Source: Liopterus haemorrhoidalis (lineage: Eukaryota > Arthropoda > Insecta > Coleoptera > Dytiscidae). From it: a DNA stretch of 64,000 bases. Shown piece after piece: positions 54,701-63,544 of the stretch. The position numbers were made by a program, and so were the translations under genes. The stretch covers positions 40,152,924 to 40,216,923 of the forward strand of contig OZ020620.1 of NCBI GenBank assembly GCA_963971575.1, in the 5' to 3' direction. Under the pieces are notes generated by a model. The model did no database searches. It saw nothing but the letters and a program-made list of their open reading frames with translations, and was not told the origin of the DNA. Within the stretch, counting starts at the first letter, position 1. Each line of letters starts with the position of its first letter.

Positions 54701-56815
54701 TTCGAAAAAATGTATTTAACAAAAGTTGCTATAAAAGCAATAAGTAACTACTTTTATTGGAGACATTGTTTTGATAAAGCTGCATAAATTAAACAAGTAC
54801 TTTGTGATGGCAGTCGTTCCTGTGGTGGTCATAGCTGATTTTTTAATTTTAAGGTCAAACTTTTTAAAATAATAATTTAGATGTTTATTATTGAATTTAG
54901 TCTTGATCAAAATTAATATTTTATAGCTGAATATATTTCTATATTTTTTAAATGTAGGTATAATATACTATTTTACTTATTAAATAATGCAATACCTACC
55001 TAATATAATTTTTAATGCAAATTATAAATAAAAATTGAATGGAATTATTAGCGGTATGCTGTTTTGAATCTTACTTATTTATTTATTATAAACATTTATT
55101 AGCAATCATTCTAAACATAAAATCAAAGTAATATAGTAATTTAAAAACATATAATCCAATAATACAGTACAAAGTATATATTTAAACAGTGGCGGCTCGT
55201 GACATTATTTTCTAGTGAGGCAAAAGCTTATCAAAAAGATTTTTGAATGAAATTTCATTGAAATAACTTTATTGTTTTTTTTTTATTTTCTTCGGAACTC
55301 GTTAAAATGAATTCCAGTATTGGTGGTCCTAAAGTTTTTGAAATCACGCTATTATCATTCTCATTCATTTTTAAAATTTATTTATTATTATTATTTTATT
55401 TTTTTCCAAAATTCGCCATTTACATAAAACACAATCACATAAACTTAAGAAAATGTAGCAAGTAAATTCTTATCAAATATATTAATAAAACACTATTTTA
55501 ATAATGTAATTATTAAAACATCGAACATACATAAACTTCTAATAACACAGAACTACAAACAAAAGTCAAAATAAAGCACTCCGACTGATAATTAAAACTA
55601 CGGACAAAATATGTTTTGATCCACTTGCAATGGCTGCTACAGGTTACATACTATTGCTCGTCTTTCACCCCCGCTTGTACCCCGCATCTACACTCGTACA
55701 AGAGACATTCGCTCTTTTGCCCTGCCTGGTGTATGTCCATTCTAAAAACATTTGTTTTAGGAAGCGAAACACGGCGCGATGCGAATTTAAGTTATAAACA
55801 TTTCAATATAACTAAATATTAATTTAAAATGGATAAAATAAAAATAATACATGTTACTATTATTATTTTTTATTAAAGATTTTCTTCTTTTTCAAAAGTA
55901 AATAATTGGGAGGGTATTGCCCCGTTGCCCTCCCTGTACCAGCCGCCACTGTATTTAAATGGTAGGTAATATAAGAAGTAAATAATAAGCACTACTCAAC
56001 AAATTTGAATTATTTGTTGATTACTAAAATTAGCTGTTTTGGAATAAGTATAACCCACTGATGACGAAAATGGTGATTAAAAATTTTGTAGCACCCTCCG
56101 GATTAAAGTTATTCAATTTTCAAAATCATTGTATTCAAGCAGAGTCATTAAAAAACAGAATAAAACCATTTAATTATTTTTTTAAGTTGTGGAACCCCTG
56201 GAAACGTTGCACGGAACCCCAGGGCTCCGCAATACTCTACTTTTAATTTTTGTTTTCATAGCTTTATTTTTATTATTATAATTTTTTTTTCTTCTAATTT
56301 AAGTGATCTCTTTTATTTAAGCGTATCTCTTACTGTTCTCGAGATCCCCATGCTTAACAAGTTATTTGGAACACCCTGTCTAATCTCATTGGAATCTAGG
56401 AACAGATCTACAGACATTTATTAATTTATTGTTACTTTTTCAGAGTTTTTATTATGTAGCTATGATAGAAAATTTAATTCTTCGCTTTGCCTGGATAGTA
56501 GCATATCTTCAACGTGTAATCGACATGCGTAATGATGAGCTAGTGACAACATTTTTAGCTCTATGTGAAGTATTCAGAAGATTTATATGGAATTTCATAA
56601 GACTTGAAAATGAACATTTGAATAACTGTGGTAAATTCAGGGCTGTAAGAGATATTTCTGTTGCGCCAATTGATACATCCGACCAAGTACAAATATTGAA
56701 AATGATGGATACATTTGATGGTGTTGTTAACAGAAAACAAAAGAAAAAATCAAAAATATTTAAGAAAATTAGTGATACAACTTTAGATTCTATTAATGAA
56801 ATGATACCTGAATGA
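31585..56815 (+). CDS. XPR1: XPR1-type inorganic phosphate exporter, SPX-EXS (nine exons, complete)
   Basis: A plasma-membrane phosphate exporter whose SPX domain senses inositol pyrophosphates. Exons: 31585-31653, 35009-35159, 38860-39095, 40466-40727, 45782-46164, 48709-48856, 49376-49579, 51227-51390, 56444-56815 (TGA). Phases match throughout, giving 662 residues (human about 696). The SPX domain (about 1-180) starts [20 protein letters not shown] and includes [17 protein letters not shown] and the basic [29 protein letters not shown] leads into the first membrane helix at the end of exon 4; exon 5 carries several more. The EXS domain shows [53 protein letters not shown] and [20 protein letters not shown]. 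The usual GFADFWLADQ is [10 protein letters not shown] here, and the luminal loop after exon 6 is divergent, so this may be a diverged paralogue. It has no stop or frameshift. AATAAA follows at 56860. A second copy begins at 62737. Confidence 0.95.
32004..32540 (-). pseudogene. Tc1-like transposase fragment, internally deleted
   Basis: Minus strand: [38 protein letters not shown], then a jump straight to [20 protein letters not shown] and [15 protein letters not shown]. The D-D part of the core is deleted between VVFRDAQ and NPIENVW. TACAGTCTGTTAAATAAG at 32004 may be the left end. XPR1 intron 1. The 850 bases to its right (32540-33400) show nothing recognised. Confidence 0.75.
33403..34653. 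mobile_element. hAT-type element with AAGTACTT subterminal repeats
   Basis: 1251 bases, ends CAGAGCTGGG, perfect 8-base duplication TTTGTGCA (33395-33402, 34654-34661). Both ends are packed with AAGTACTTGAAGTAC-type motifs, typical of transposase binding arrays. The interior has two (AAT)n runs (33583-33630, 33748-33777) around a 110-base unique block. No transposase. Confidence 0.9.
35241..36266 (-). mobile_element. hAT element relic with transposase C-terminus
   Basis: 1026 bases, ends TAGGGTTACCAA, perfect 8-base duplication ACGATGCT (35233-35240, 36267-36274). AGGACA motifs cluster at both ends. Minus strand 36137-35877 reads [20 protein letters not shown] and [20 protein letters not shown], the hAT dimerisation segment (N-x-x-x-E-R-x-F-S); the rest of the gene is deleted. 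XPR1 intron 2. Confidence 0.9.
37309..38646 (-). mobile_element. hAT element of ZBED5-like type, degraded, containing a foldback element
   Basis: Ends CAGTGGATTC and, inverted, CAGTGATTCTCAAA; flanks CTCCAAAC and CTATAAAC agree at 6 of 8. Both ends have GCGCCCCC blocks. Minus strand 38566-38324 reads [20 protein letters not shown] and [15 protein letters not shown]; 38275-38057 reads [27 protein letters not shown] and [15 protein letters not shown]. These match the ZBED5/FAM200-like branch of hAT transposases. A stop and a gap separate the two blocks. Confidence 0.85.
37461..38019. mobile_element. Foldback element D, copy 2 (complete)
   Basis: 559 bases; arms of about 230 bases from GACCGGGAGCTCATGACA to its complement TGTCATGAGCAGCCGGTC. 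The central loop is in the opposite orientation to that of copy 1 (12572), so the two are inserted in opposite directions or the loop has flipped. Confidence 0.9.
39115..40422 (+). mobile_element. DD41D mariner-like transposon, copy 1
   Basis: 1308 bases, inverted ends CAAGGTGTCTCAAAAGAAAT, TA on both sides (39113-39114, 40423-40424). Transposase frame from ATG 39230 to about 40316: [20 protein letters not shown], then a 2-base deletion near 39426, then [31 protein letters not shown] (first Asp), [11 protein letters not shown] (second), a TGA at 40041, and [17 protein letters not shown] (third). By my count 41 residues separate the last two Asp, as in the rosa/visitor DD41D group. Fills XPR1 intron 3. 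Confidence 0.9.
40905..41480 (+). repeat. SINE-like repeat, copy 2, split by a MITE
   Basis: Matches 16980-17280 (GCATTTAATTTTTAAGAGCG, CAACCAATGGAAGCCATAGG, AACCTAAATAATGGTATTAGG). The break after TTAATGAACCTTG corresponds exactly to the MITE at 41184-41386. Confidence 0.65.
41184..41386. mobile_element. MITE with 35-base inverted ends
   Basis: 203 bases, ends CAGAGTGATTATTTAATGGC continuing to CGACGTCACTG, flanked by TA. Empty site visible in the copy at 17180. Confidence 0.9.
41560..41889. mobile_element. MITE family A, copy 3
   Basis: 330 bases, TA flanks (41558-41559, 41890-41891), inverted relative to copy 1. Confidence 0.9.
42613..44186 (-). mobile_element. Tc1-like transposon, degraded, number 1 of a chain
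   Basis: 1574 bases, ends CAGTTACTCACAATTGAGCG and CAGTTACTCACAAAATTGAG, TA flanks. Minus-strand fragments in order: [20 protein letters not shown] (43810-43750), [20 protein letters not shown] and [20 protein letters not shown], a gap over the first Asp region, then [20 protein letters not shown] and [15 protein letters not shown] (DD34E type). At least three frame breaks. Confidence 0.9.
44193..45760 (-). mobile_element. Tc1-like transposon, degraded, number 2 of a chain
   Basis: 1568 bases, ends CAGTATTGGCCATAAAGATA, TA flanks. Minus strand: [20 protein letters not shown] with later stops (45470-45230), [56 protein letters not shown] (45204-44803), then [20 protein letters not shown] and [17 protein letters not shown]. 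All three DD34E residues are visible. Its edge is 21 bases before XPR1 exon 5. Confidence 0.92.
46320..46530. repeat. Two tandem 113-base units, GC-richer than surroundings
   Basis: GATTATACCTAGGAAATCC at 46323 and GATTATACCTAGGTAATCC at 46436, each followed by AAAAAG, GCGTGTCGTTT and AAAATTAGTA. CGGCCCGCGGGCC lies between. XPR1 intron 5. Confidence 0.7.
46694..48003 (-). mobile_element. DD41D mariner-like transposon, copy 2
   Basis: 1310 bases, inverted relative to copy 1, ends CACGGTGTCTCAAAAGAAAT and CAAGGTGTCTCAAAAG, TA flanks. Transposase from ATG 47888 to stop 46802-46800. The N-terminal junction ([14 protein letters not shown]) and [19 protein letters not shown] are intact, unlike copy 1, but there are stops near 47567 and at 47344-47342. 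XPR1 intron 5. Confidence 0.92.
48056..48238. mobile_element. Short MITE B', copy 2
   Basis: Inverse match of 21008-21193 throughout (GGTCTGTTCCTTTGGTTTAG, CTTTTGATCATTTTGTTCAG, TCCGCCTAATCGTTTGGAA). Confidence 0.75.
48428..48596. repeat. CATCGATG cluster and MITE A end fragment
   Basis: Six or so ACATCGATGTT-type palindromes in 48434-48545, ending ATGTACAACCCTA like a hAT terminus, with no partner end found. Directly followed (48555-48596) by the right end of MITE A. Confidence 0.55.
48905..49172. mobile_element. hAT MITE with CAGAGCCGC ends
   Basis: 268 bases, perfect 8-base duplication GGTACAGT (48897-48904, 49173-49180). Interior: about four tandem units of 35 bases (AAAATCCAAGTGATGAGCAA...GGTCCTCAC). 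Starts 48 bases after XPR1 exon 6. Confidence 0.92.
49850..50560. repeat. Tandem 120-base repeat, about six copies
   Basis: Units start near TTTATGCCTACGAAACCCTA at 49853, 49973, 50093, 50213, 50333 and 50453. The first four are nearly identical; the last two are diverged (GGTTAAAGGATATAGG for GATCAAATGATATAGC). XPR1 intron 7. The rest of the intron (50560-51220) shows nothing recognised. Confidence 0.95.
51402..53749 (-). mobile_element. DDE (IS630-Tc1-like) transposon with about 100-base inverted ends
   Basis: 2348 bases, TA flanks (51400-51401, 53750-53751), ends TAGTCTATTTCACGATAAGT extending through CCTAAACACAGTGGGTGG. Minus-strand transposase pieces: [20 protein letters not shown] (53330-53270), [51 protein letters not shown] (first Asp, about 52960), [12 protein letters not shown], then a nested MITE, then [18 protein letters not shown] and [20 protein letters not shown] (final Glu). 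The second-Asp segment is lost beside the MITE. It begins 11 bases after XPR1 exon 8. Confidence 0.9.
52138..52671. mobile_element. MITE with TGCCTGGGC ends, nested in the DDE transposon
   Basis: 534 bases, ends TGCCTGGGCTACACCTGC and TGCCTGGGCCACACTTGCG, TA on both sides. CG content and CG dinucleotides are higher than around it. Confidence 0.8.
54412..54845 (+). repeat. Interspersed repeat E, copy 2
   Basis: Same order as copy 1 (17945), missing about 40 bases near 54600. Confidence 0.8.
55187..55951. mobile_element. hAT MITE with CAGTGGCGGCT ends
   Basis: 765 bases, ends CAGTGGCGGCTCGTG and CAGTGGCGGCTGGTA, perfect 8-base duplication TATTTAAA (55179-55186, 55952-55959). A similar end starts at 63921. 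Confidence 0.92.
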
Positions 56816-56859
56816 TTATAAATATGTGTAAATTAAAACTGAAAATACTGTTCAAATTT

Positions 56860-56865
56860 AATAAA
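56860..56865 (+). terminator. Polyadenylation signal of the XPR1 gene
   Basis: AATAAA 45 bases after the XPR1 stop codon. A MITE of the TA-CAGTCTGTTCC family starts about 30 bases later, so the 3' UTR is short or runs into it. Confidence 0.6.
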
Positions 56866-56894
56866 ATCAATATTAATATAAAAAAAAATATATA

Positions 56895-57301
56895 CAGTCT
56901 GTTCCAAACGGTTAAGCGGAACTAAATTTTGCAATCTAGTTACTTTCATCGTTTAAATCGTGCTTTTCGACCGTTTTGTTTAAGCTTTGTAAATCATACT
57001 TACAATACACATTTTTTGTTAAGGTTAATATCATTTTAAATTGTCATTTTCTTTATATTTTGATTTTTTGTGTCATTCTTAATACAAATTTCCCATTTAT
57101 TAATTTTTTTGTCATTAAAATATATTAAAAATATAATTTAATTTTGACATAGGTCATTCGTTTCCATGGTTTCATTGTTGTAATTTTAAATTTTGACATT
57201 GCAACGTGAAAAATGAAATAACCCAAGCAAGGTCCCTTGTCGTGACAACCTAAAAGAACGAAATTCCCATTTAGTTCCGCCTAAGCGTTTGAAACAGACT
57301 G
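56895..57301. mobile_element. MITE family B, copy 4
   Basis: Ends CAGTCTGTTCCAAACGGTTA, TA flanks, about 80 bases after the XPR1 stop. Confidence 0.9.
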
Positions 57302-57304
57302 TAT

Positions 57305-57615
57305 ATATGTTAAGTGTGAATTTTCAAACATTTCAGGTTTGTGTAGGTATAAAATTTAGTAAGTCATAACAAATTGTGATATATTAAAAATTTTAAATGT
57401 TGATAACTTTGAAAAAATAACCCACGTCTACCATCTAGAGATTGTTCCAGTATACAAAAAAAAAAAAAAAAAAATTGTGTTAAGTATGAATTTCACACAT
57501 TTTAGTGTTTTAGATATTTAGTAAGTGATAACGAATTTTGGATATATATTAAAAATGGAAGTGAAGTGTGAATTTTCACACATTTCAGGGTTTTGCAGGT
57601 ATTTAATAGGTGTAA
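57305..57615. repeat. AAGTGTGAATTTTCACACAT direct repeats
   Basis: Three tandem-like blocks (about 57308, 57480, 57565) of TTAAGTGTGAATTTTCACAC, then TTTCAGG-TTTG-AGGTAT and TTAGTAAGTGATAAC. Inverse blocks occur at 17310-17360, 20945-21000 and 41925-41975. Likely one dispersed element. Bases 57615-58050 show no gene. Confidence 0.6.
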
Positions 57616-58099
57616 GAAGTCAATATAATACTGGTTGTCTAGGTATTTTTATCACATCAAAATCAACAGTTTTTTTGATAATCACTTTTATTCGTTATTT
57701 GAGAACTAAGAACTTCCATTTAATTTTTTTAAACAAAATTTAAATAATTTGCCAAATATCCCAGCGTATTTTTCTGCATTTGCTTCGTATTCAGGTCATT
57801 TACTGGGCTAGTCCTGTATATGTTCCAAATAAATAAATTAGATTAATAAGAAATATTTTACAGTGTATAGTGTAGTGTGGTGTGAGTAGTTCGCAACTAT
57901 TAAAAAAATATATTATTTTTTAAATATTTTTAATTCCAAAAAAATACCCGAACTATCTTAGCTGTAAATACAAAAAATCAATAACTTTATTAGCCATAAT
58001 TTAACCATGAATTAAAAAAAATATATATTTTCCGATTCAGTTTTCATTTTCATTTCCGATTCAGTTCAATATACATTACCTATAATTTTTTCAGATTTT

Positions 58100-58870
58100 T
58101 AATTAAACCCTTTTTGGTAATAGGGTGTGGGACAAGAACCTTTGCCCATTTTTTGCTAAATTCGTGTGAAAAGAATCGAATTTGAAACAACTATTTATCG
58201 TTCCGTAATCTACGTCTTAAGAGCTTTCTTTTGATACCACACAATATATATATATATATATATATGTTAGAACGCTTTATAGCGTTCATGATAATATCAA
58301 TTAAAACACACAAATCCAAGCACATATAAGCGTTTATTACTACGTCTATTTACAATCTGTCACGTATATGTTATTATGTTATGGTTACTAACGCAACATA
58401 TTACAAAGGAGGTCCAAGAACTAGTTTTGACCCTAACATATATATATATATATATATTTTTTATCAACTTCAAAAAGATCGACATTTTTCGAAAAATTTA
58501 TCTGAACAAAAATTCCTGTTGAACTATTTCGGTTCCCATCAATGTTCATTACGGAGATTTTTTAAAGATTTTTAGATCAATCCCTTTGGGAGAAAGGGTG
58601 GGGGATAAAAGTTTTTTAAAACATTTTTGGCAAAAATCCAATTAAAAAAAAACGATTTTTCAAAAAAAAAAATTTTCTGAATCCACGCATTAAGAGGTTT
58701 CATTTGATACTCAAAATTTTAAAAAAATATTTATTTTTCCATTAAATACATATTTGTTTATATTTATCCCGAGCTGTATTTTTTTGAACTCTCCTATTTG
58801 AGTTTTCCTATATGTTCAGCCGTTTGGCTACAATTTCTACCGTACAGACAGACAGACACATGAGTGACGT
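58100..58870 (-). repeat. Interspersed repeat F, copy 2, with (TA)n
   Basis: Inverse of 16330-16760: GTGTGGGACAAG, GAACTATTTCGGTTCCCATC, AGCCGTTTGGCTACAATTTC, then GACAGACAGACA. Two (TA)n runs at 58246-58265 and 58437-58456. A shorter inverse F block (58110-58240) precedes it. Confidence 0.65.
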
Positions 58871-59087
58871 TATGTTTTTTGCTCATTCGTACTAAACTCA
58901 AAATTATACCTAATTAATATCAGATTATACCTTATACCTAATTAATATCAATTAAATAAATTTACGTTATATTCTCAATTTGTTATTGTTTTTCAATATT
59001 TGTCCAAAATGTTGTCCCATTACTGGCTAGTAACATAAATTTAATTTATAAATAAAACAGTTAATTAAGAGAATGATTGAATGAATT

Positions 59088-59213
59088 TTATTTATACATT
59101 TTAAAAGAATGGTTTAACAATAATTAAGGAATAAATATTCTTCATATAATCATCTCTTCAGTTCTATAATATAGTTCCTATCACTGATAAACGGCCTTAG
59201 AAAGTTGATCCCT
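59088..59213 (-). other. Candidate alternative 3' terminal exon of the sun-like gene
   Basis: On the minus strand a good acceptor (TTATTTTTCCAG) is followed at 59213 by AGGGATCAAC. Joined to the phase-1 end of sun exon 2 it would add KGSTF and stop at TAA 59199-59197. AATAAA on the same strand lies at 59093-59088. Another frame would read GINFLRPFISDRNYIIELKR and stop, so the exon could instead belong to an unseen minus-strand gene. Drosophila sun is recalled to have isoforms with different C-termini, which makes an alternative end reasonable. Inference only. Confidence 0.35.
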
Positions 59214-59652
59214 CTGGAAAAATAAATAAAATACATTAGCAACAAAGTCAAGAAAAATTATTTGCATGCAAAGTACTAAAAAAAAACAACATACAAATGG
59301 TTAAAATGTCTAAAGATTACTTGACATACTTTTTTCCAAAACACTACGAATTTTATACGTAGTATTGACGTAAAATGTAGCATACTGCTGACCAGTTTCA
59401 AAATATTTCTTCTTCAGAACTACACAGATGAAAATAATTCTAATTTTCATCTGTCTAGCTACGAAGTAATAAAAACATTTCAAAACTGGTCAGTTGTATT
59501 AAGTTACATTTTTTATATCCGAAACCCGTACAACCCTTCCACAAAAAGTATAATGTCAAACACAAATTTACTGCCAATCTTTGAATTCTATTTGACATCC
59601 AACACAACTTCTGAAACTATCTCCAGTTAAACTTTATTTAACGTCTAATTAC

Positions 59653-60323
59653 TAGAGATGGGCCGTTCATGAACGAACCGGCTCACTGAGCCGGCTCAGT
59701 ACACTGACCGAAGTGACACGGTTCACTAAATTGAAATGAGCCGGCTCACAGTATAGTTTCAAGTTTCAAGGATACGATTGGTCGGGCGATTGTGAGCAGT
59801 GACCGGAGTGATCCGGATCTGGATCGATGTCATGTTGAACTTCGCGAGAACTCGGCTTGTAATGTATTATCATAAAGTGTATTTTGTCATCAATTTGTAG
59901 GGCAGTTTATTTGAAACTAATAGGCTTAGTCTGTATTTTCTTACAACCATACTATATAAAAATATTAAAAATATTGCCCAAATCCCAGATGTCCGATTTA
60001 TAAGGGCAATAAACATCGCCATAAACTTAACACATCTGGTTTAAAATACAGTAGCTACACAGTAGCTAAGTGAATTGTTTGTTTCAAAAATGTTAGATAA
60101 GAACCGGGGCTAAGCGACGTTCTACCTACGAGCGAACGACCGACAACTGACCGGGTCTAAGCAAGAGCCGGGGCTCTAAGCGACGTTCTACCTACGACCG
60201 ACCTGTGTCTCGGAAACATGTTTACTTAACCGGATCACTGAGCCGGATCAATGAACCGGCTCAACAAACTGAACGACCTCCACTGATCCGGTTCCGCAAA
60301 CTGAGCCGAAATTCCCATCTCTA
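59653..60323. mobile_element. hAT MITE with GAGCCGGCTC palindromes, copy 2
   Basis: 671 bases, inverse of 28252-28979, perfect 8-base duplication CTAATTAC (59645-59652, 60324-60331). It has one fewer 60-base inner unit than copy 1. Confidence 0.95.
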
Positions 60324-60708
60324 CTAATTACTAACTTTTATCAGTCACATCAAATTGTTAAGTTGACAGTGAGAACTAACAAAAGACAGAAGGTGTTGAA
60401 TATCTCTCTCTGCAGCTGGTACTACAAAGAGTAGTTTAATCACTTCGAATGACGCCATATATTTGAAAGTATAGCGGATAGTAAATGTCAAACAGCCTTT
60501 AACTGAACTTGGATTGATCGCCTTTAGTGTGAGTTTTATACAAAATTCTTTGATTTTATTTTTATTGAAATATTAGTATTATAAAGACTATGCAAAATGC
60601 AACAAGACAAATATTAATAAAAAATAAATAAACAAAATCAATAATTAAATGTTAGTAGTTAGTAGAACAATGTTCAGCCGTAACGGTTCCTTAATTCGCG
60701 TTAGATGC

Positions 60709-60886
60709 AGTGGCTTAACTTCATATTTTGCCCCCCCCCCCCCTTGCAGAAATTTATTTAGGCCGTCTAGTAGATTTGTTGGCTTTATCTATGAAGACCA
60801 AGCGATAAAAAAAAAGTCATTTAGAGGTTCAATTGGCCCCTAAATGGTATGCCCCAGCGGTTATGGATCCATAGTTAAGCCACTGG
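60709..60886. mobile_element. Small MITE with CAGTGGCTTAACT ends
   Basis: About 178 bases; CAGTGGCTTAACTTCATAT and, inverted, CAGTGGCTTAACTATGGATC. A run of 13 C begins at 60730. hAT-like ends, duplication not clear. Bases 60890-61780 show only the probable 3' UTR of the sun-like gene. Confidence 0.65.
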
Positions 60887-61800
60887 TAAAGATAGCATTA
60901 ATATTCAGCTATGGTAATAAGCAAAATTCAATCTGAATAAAATATGATTGTAAGTTAAAGCCTTAAATTACAATTGCTGATTATATTCTGTGATAAAAAT
61001 GTAGCTTATCACTTATTTTACCTACTAACGTAGAGTGTATCGGCTTGTCCAATATAATTACTTTGGAGTCGAATCTATAATGAATAATATTGGATAACTA
61101 TTAAAAATTATGCCCTAACTTACGATTAAAATATTATCCAAACTTATTATTTCATAATTTTGTGTTAAATATTCTAACTGGGTTCACATTCAGTATGGGG
61201 TATCAGTGTGTAAATCAGTATACAGGTATGAAAGGTTCGGAGAGCCAATATAAAGTACTGCGTATCAAAAAAACTTGGTATAGGCTAGCGAAATGATAGA
61301 ATAGAATAAGTCGAAAGCCACATAAATCCAATATAAATTACTGTACACGAAAAACTTATTGGGTACTCCATACCAATTTTTTATTTATGATAGTCAAATG
61401 GTTGTTTCTCTCTTTCTAAGTTTAATTCAAAAGATTTTTCAAGTTTACTTCCAGCCTTTCGGCTTCTTTTGTTCTCATCAGTTACTAACCTACTCTACGT
61501 AATTACTTAGTTTTTATAATGTACTGTACATTATAATAATACTTGTAGCGGTACCAAGGTTTTTGTGCCTTTGTAAGCCACAGCACTGTATTTTGAACTT
61601 GAAACCGAGCCCCATACTAATAATGAGCTGAATTTTTACCTACGTTTACATAAAAAAATTTAAAAATCAAATACAAGATTTCCGGTAGATATTGTTAAAC
61701 ACAAAGGGTTCATACGATGAAAGATACAAATATATTAAATAACATGTACAATTATGGGGAAAAATTACATTCCGTATAATAAACTTACGCATAAACCTAC

Positions 61801-62104
61801 TTAATCATCATCTCCTGTAAATTAAATAAAAAATATATTTTCCGAAAGAAAATTATTACAGGTAATTACTTACTTTGTGCTTTTCCGTCTTTCCAGGGTG
61901 TGAATTTAATGTAAGTCTCATCTCTACGAGCTGCTTCAGCACGTAATTCTGGTTTAAGGGCCTTTCTTAATAATTTTGCAGCGATGTTTGAATAGTTTAT
62001 GTAACTAAAAAATTCACGTTTTTATTACAACCTCAAAAAGTATATTTTTTAGATAATATTTTAGTTTAATCTTACTTTAAACCAGCAGCTCTCCAACCAG
62101 ACAT
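61801..62104 (-). CDS. sun: Mitochondrial ATP synthase epsilon subunit (stunted-like), three exons
   Basis: Exons on the minus strand: 62104-62076, 62004-61874, 61814-61801. Together they encode 57 residues, starting MSGWRAAGLNYINYSNIAAK and containing RKALKPELRAEAARRDETYI and KFTPWKDGKAQ, with the last exon adding RDDD and a stop. The W-R-A-A-G-x-x-Y-I-x-Y-S-N-I-A-A start and the KFTPW-x-x-G-K end are hallmarks of the epsilon subunit of the F1 central stalk, called Stunted in Drosophila, where a secreted form has also been reported as a Methuselah ligand. All three introns or splice junctions are GT-AG and in phase. It lies head to head with the second XPR1 copy, about 630 bases apart, so the two may share a promoter region. 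Confidence 0.93.
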
Positions 62105-62736
62105 GTTTGTGGTGTGTTTTGGAAGTTTTTAAATTGTAATTTGGTTGAAAAAAGGCAAAACACCGAAATGAATTTTCGATTTTTGCCCTATTGAATGGTT
62201 ATGTAAAACGGATGCGTTCTGGAAATTGACGTGTGACAGCTGTTTTCTGTTTCTAAAATTGGTTATGGTTATATGAACGAATTCTTTGTTATTGTCTTGT
62301 CTTTCTTTGGCAGTCAATCTTTTTTTTAATGTGTCTATTCTTATTTATTTTAATAATAATCTATATTACAAAAAATATTTATAAATATAAACATATCTAT
62401 AAATAAAGTATTTTTTTCATACAAAATATGTCATTGTTTAAACGTTCGTTACTGTACAGTAAAAAATCATTTATCATCAATTATTGGAAGTAATTAGCTA
62501 GTTTAGTTTTAAAAGTAACTAATTACTTTGTTTATAAAAGATAAGGAATACAGCGTGTAAACTGTCTCGTGATAACTCATGTGTTTCAAGTTCTGAGATT
62601 CACAAATGTTTATCTAATCAAGAATCACTTCACAACACTTTCAAAATATTCATTTAAATGATTCAAGATAAAAGTAATTATTCTAGTGATTGTGAATAAT
62701 TTTATTAAATGTGTGTTCGTGTAATTGCACATAGAA

Positions 62737-62805
62737 ATGAAGTTCGCAGAACATCTCGGTGCTCATATAACCCCAGAATGGAGAAAACAATATATAAATT
62801 ACGAG
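62737..62805 (+). CDS. First coding exon of a second XPR1-like gene (partial, continues outside)
   Basis: The 23 codons read [20 protein letters not shown] followed by NYE and end at GAG/GTAAAT. Length, phase and donor position equal exon 1 of the XPR1 gene at 31585-31653; only one residue differs (Gly for Ala at position 8), though synonymous sites differ more. It is therefore the start of a tandem XPR1 paralogue in the same orientation. No second exon is seen to the right edge, which fits the long first intron of the first copy. It could be a retained fragment, but the intact ATG and splice donor argue for a real gene. Confidence 0.85.
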
Positions 62806-63544
62806 GTAAATAAAACAAAATATTTTTATTCATTTATTTTATTCATTCAACTGTCAAAAAATTGTGTAGGTTAATTTTAACCCTATTTTTCCTTGTCATT
62901 TTTTTAAAATGACAGATTATAATTTCGTTAGTTTTGATATTATTAGTATTTGTGTTTGTATTGACAGTAATATGGTGATATAATTACATTGATTTATTAA
63001 AAATTGTTTCTGCCATCTACAGATATTCATCTACATTTTTTTTGACATGAATCATATGATTTGATTTTGGCGGCAATATTAATAAATTTAAATTTAATTT
63101 TATACTTTTAGTCACTTTAGATTCAAATGTATTGCTAGTTTTGTTTTAGTATTTCTTATCTCGGTATTATTTATTTAGATGATAAAAATTATTATTGTGA
63201 AATACCATTCTTATTCAGCAATTCTCAACCTTTTTTTGTACATCCAAAAGCTGTTATATGTTCCTCAAGAAATATTAAGGCTGGGACTACACAGTAAGCA
63301 GACGATGCGACGCATTGGGCCACCTTTTTCCTTTCGTTCGTCCTCCTTTGTTTTTTCACTTAAATTTTTAGGGACTCTCAATATAAAACGACTTCAGGAC
63401 GTTAGCTAAAACGTTATTTCTAATAATAATTGTAAAGTATAACAAATTTAACGATATCCACAGATTACAAGTTTCGACTCAACTTTACTTTACAACCTGT
63501 AGTTCTATATTGTAAGTACAATAGGTTAGGTTATGATAGAAAAG

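Larger units (their letters stand above)
53824..56245. mobile_element. hAT-like fragment(s) with two later insertions
   Basis: CAGTGGTCTTCAACCTTC at 53824 and GGAACCC motifs (53868, 54381, 56190, 56210) resemble the ends of hAT elements whose right terminus is lost. Repeat E (54412-54845) and a hAT MITE (55187-55951) lie within. No coding text was recognised. XPR1 intron 8. Confidence 0.4.

Noticed and set aside
55616..55822. 68-codon frame ([11 protein letters not shown])
   Set aside because: Lies wholly inside the hAT MITE 55187-55951 with no similarity to a transposase.
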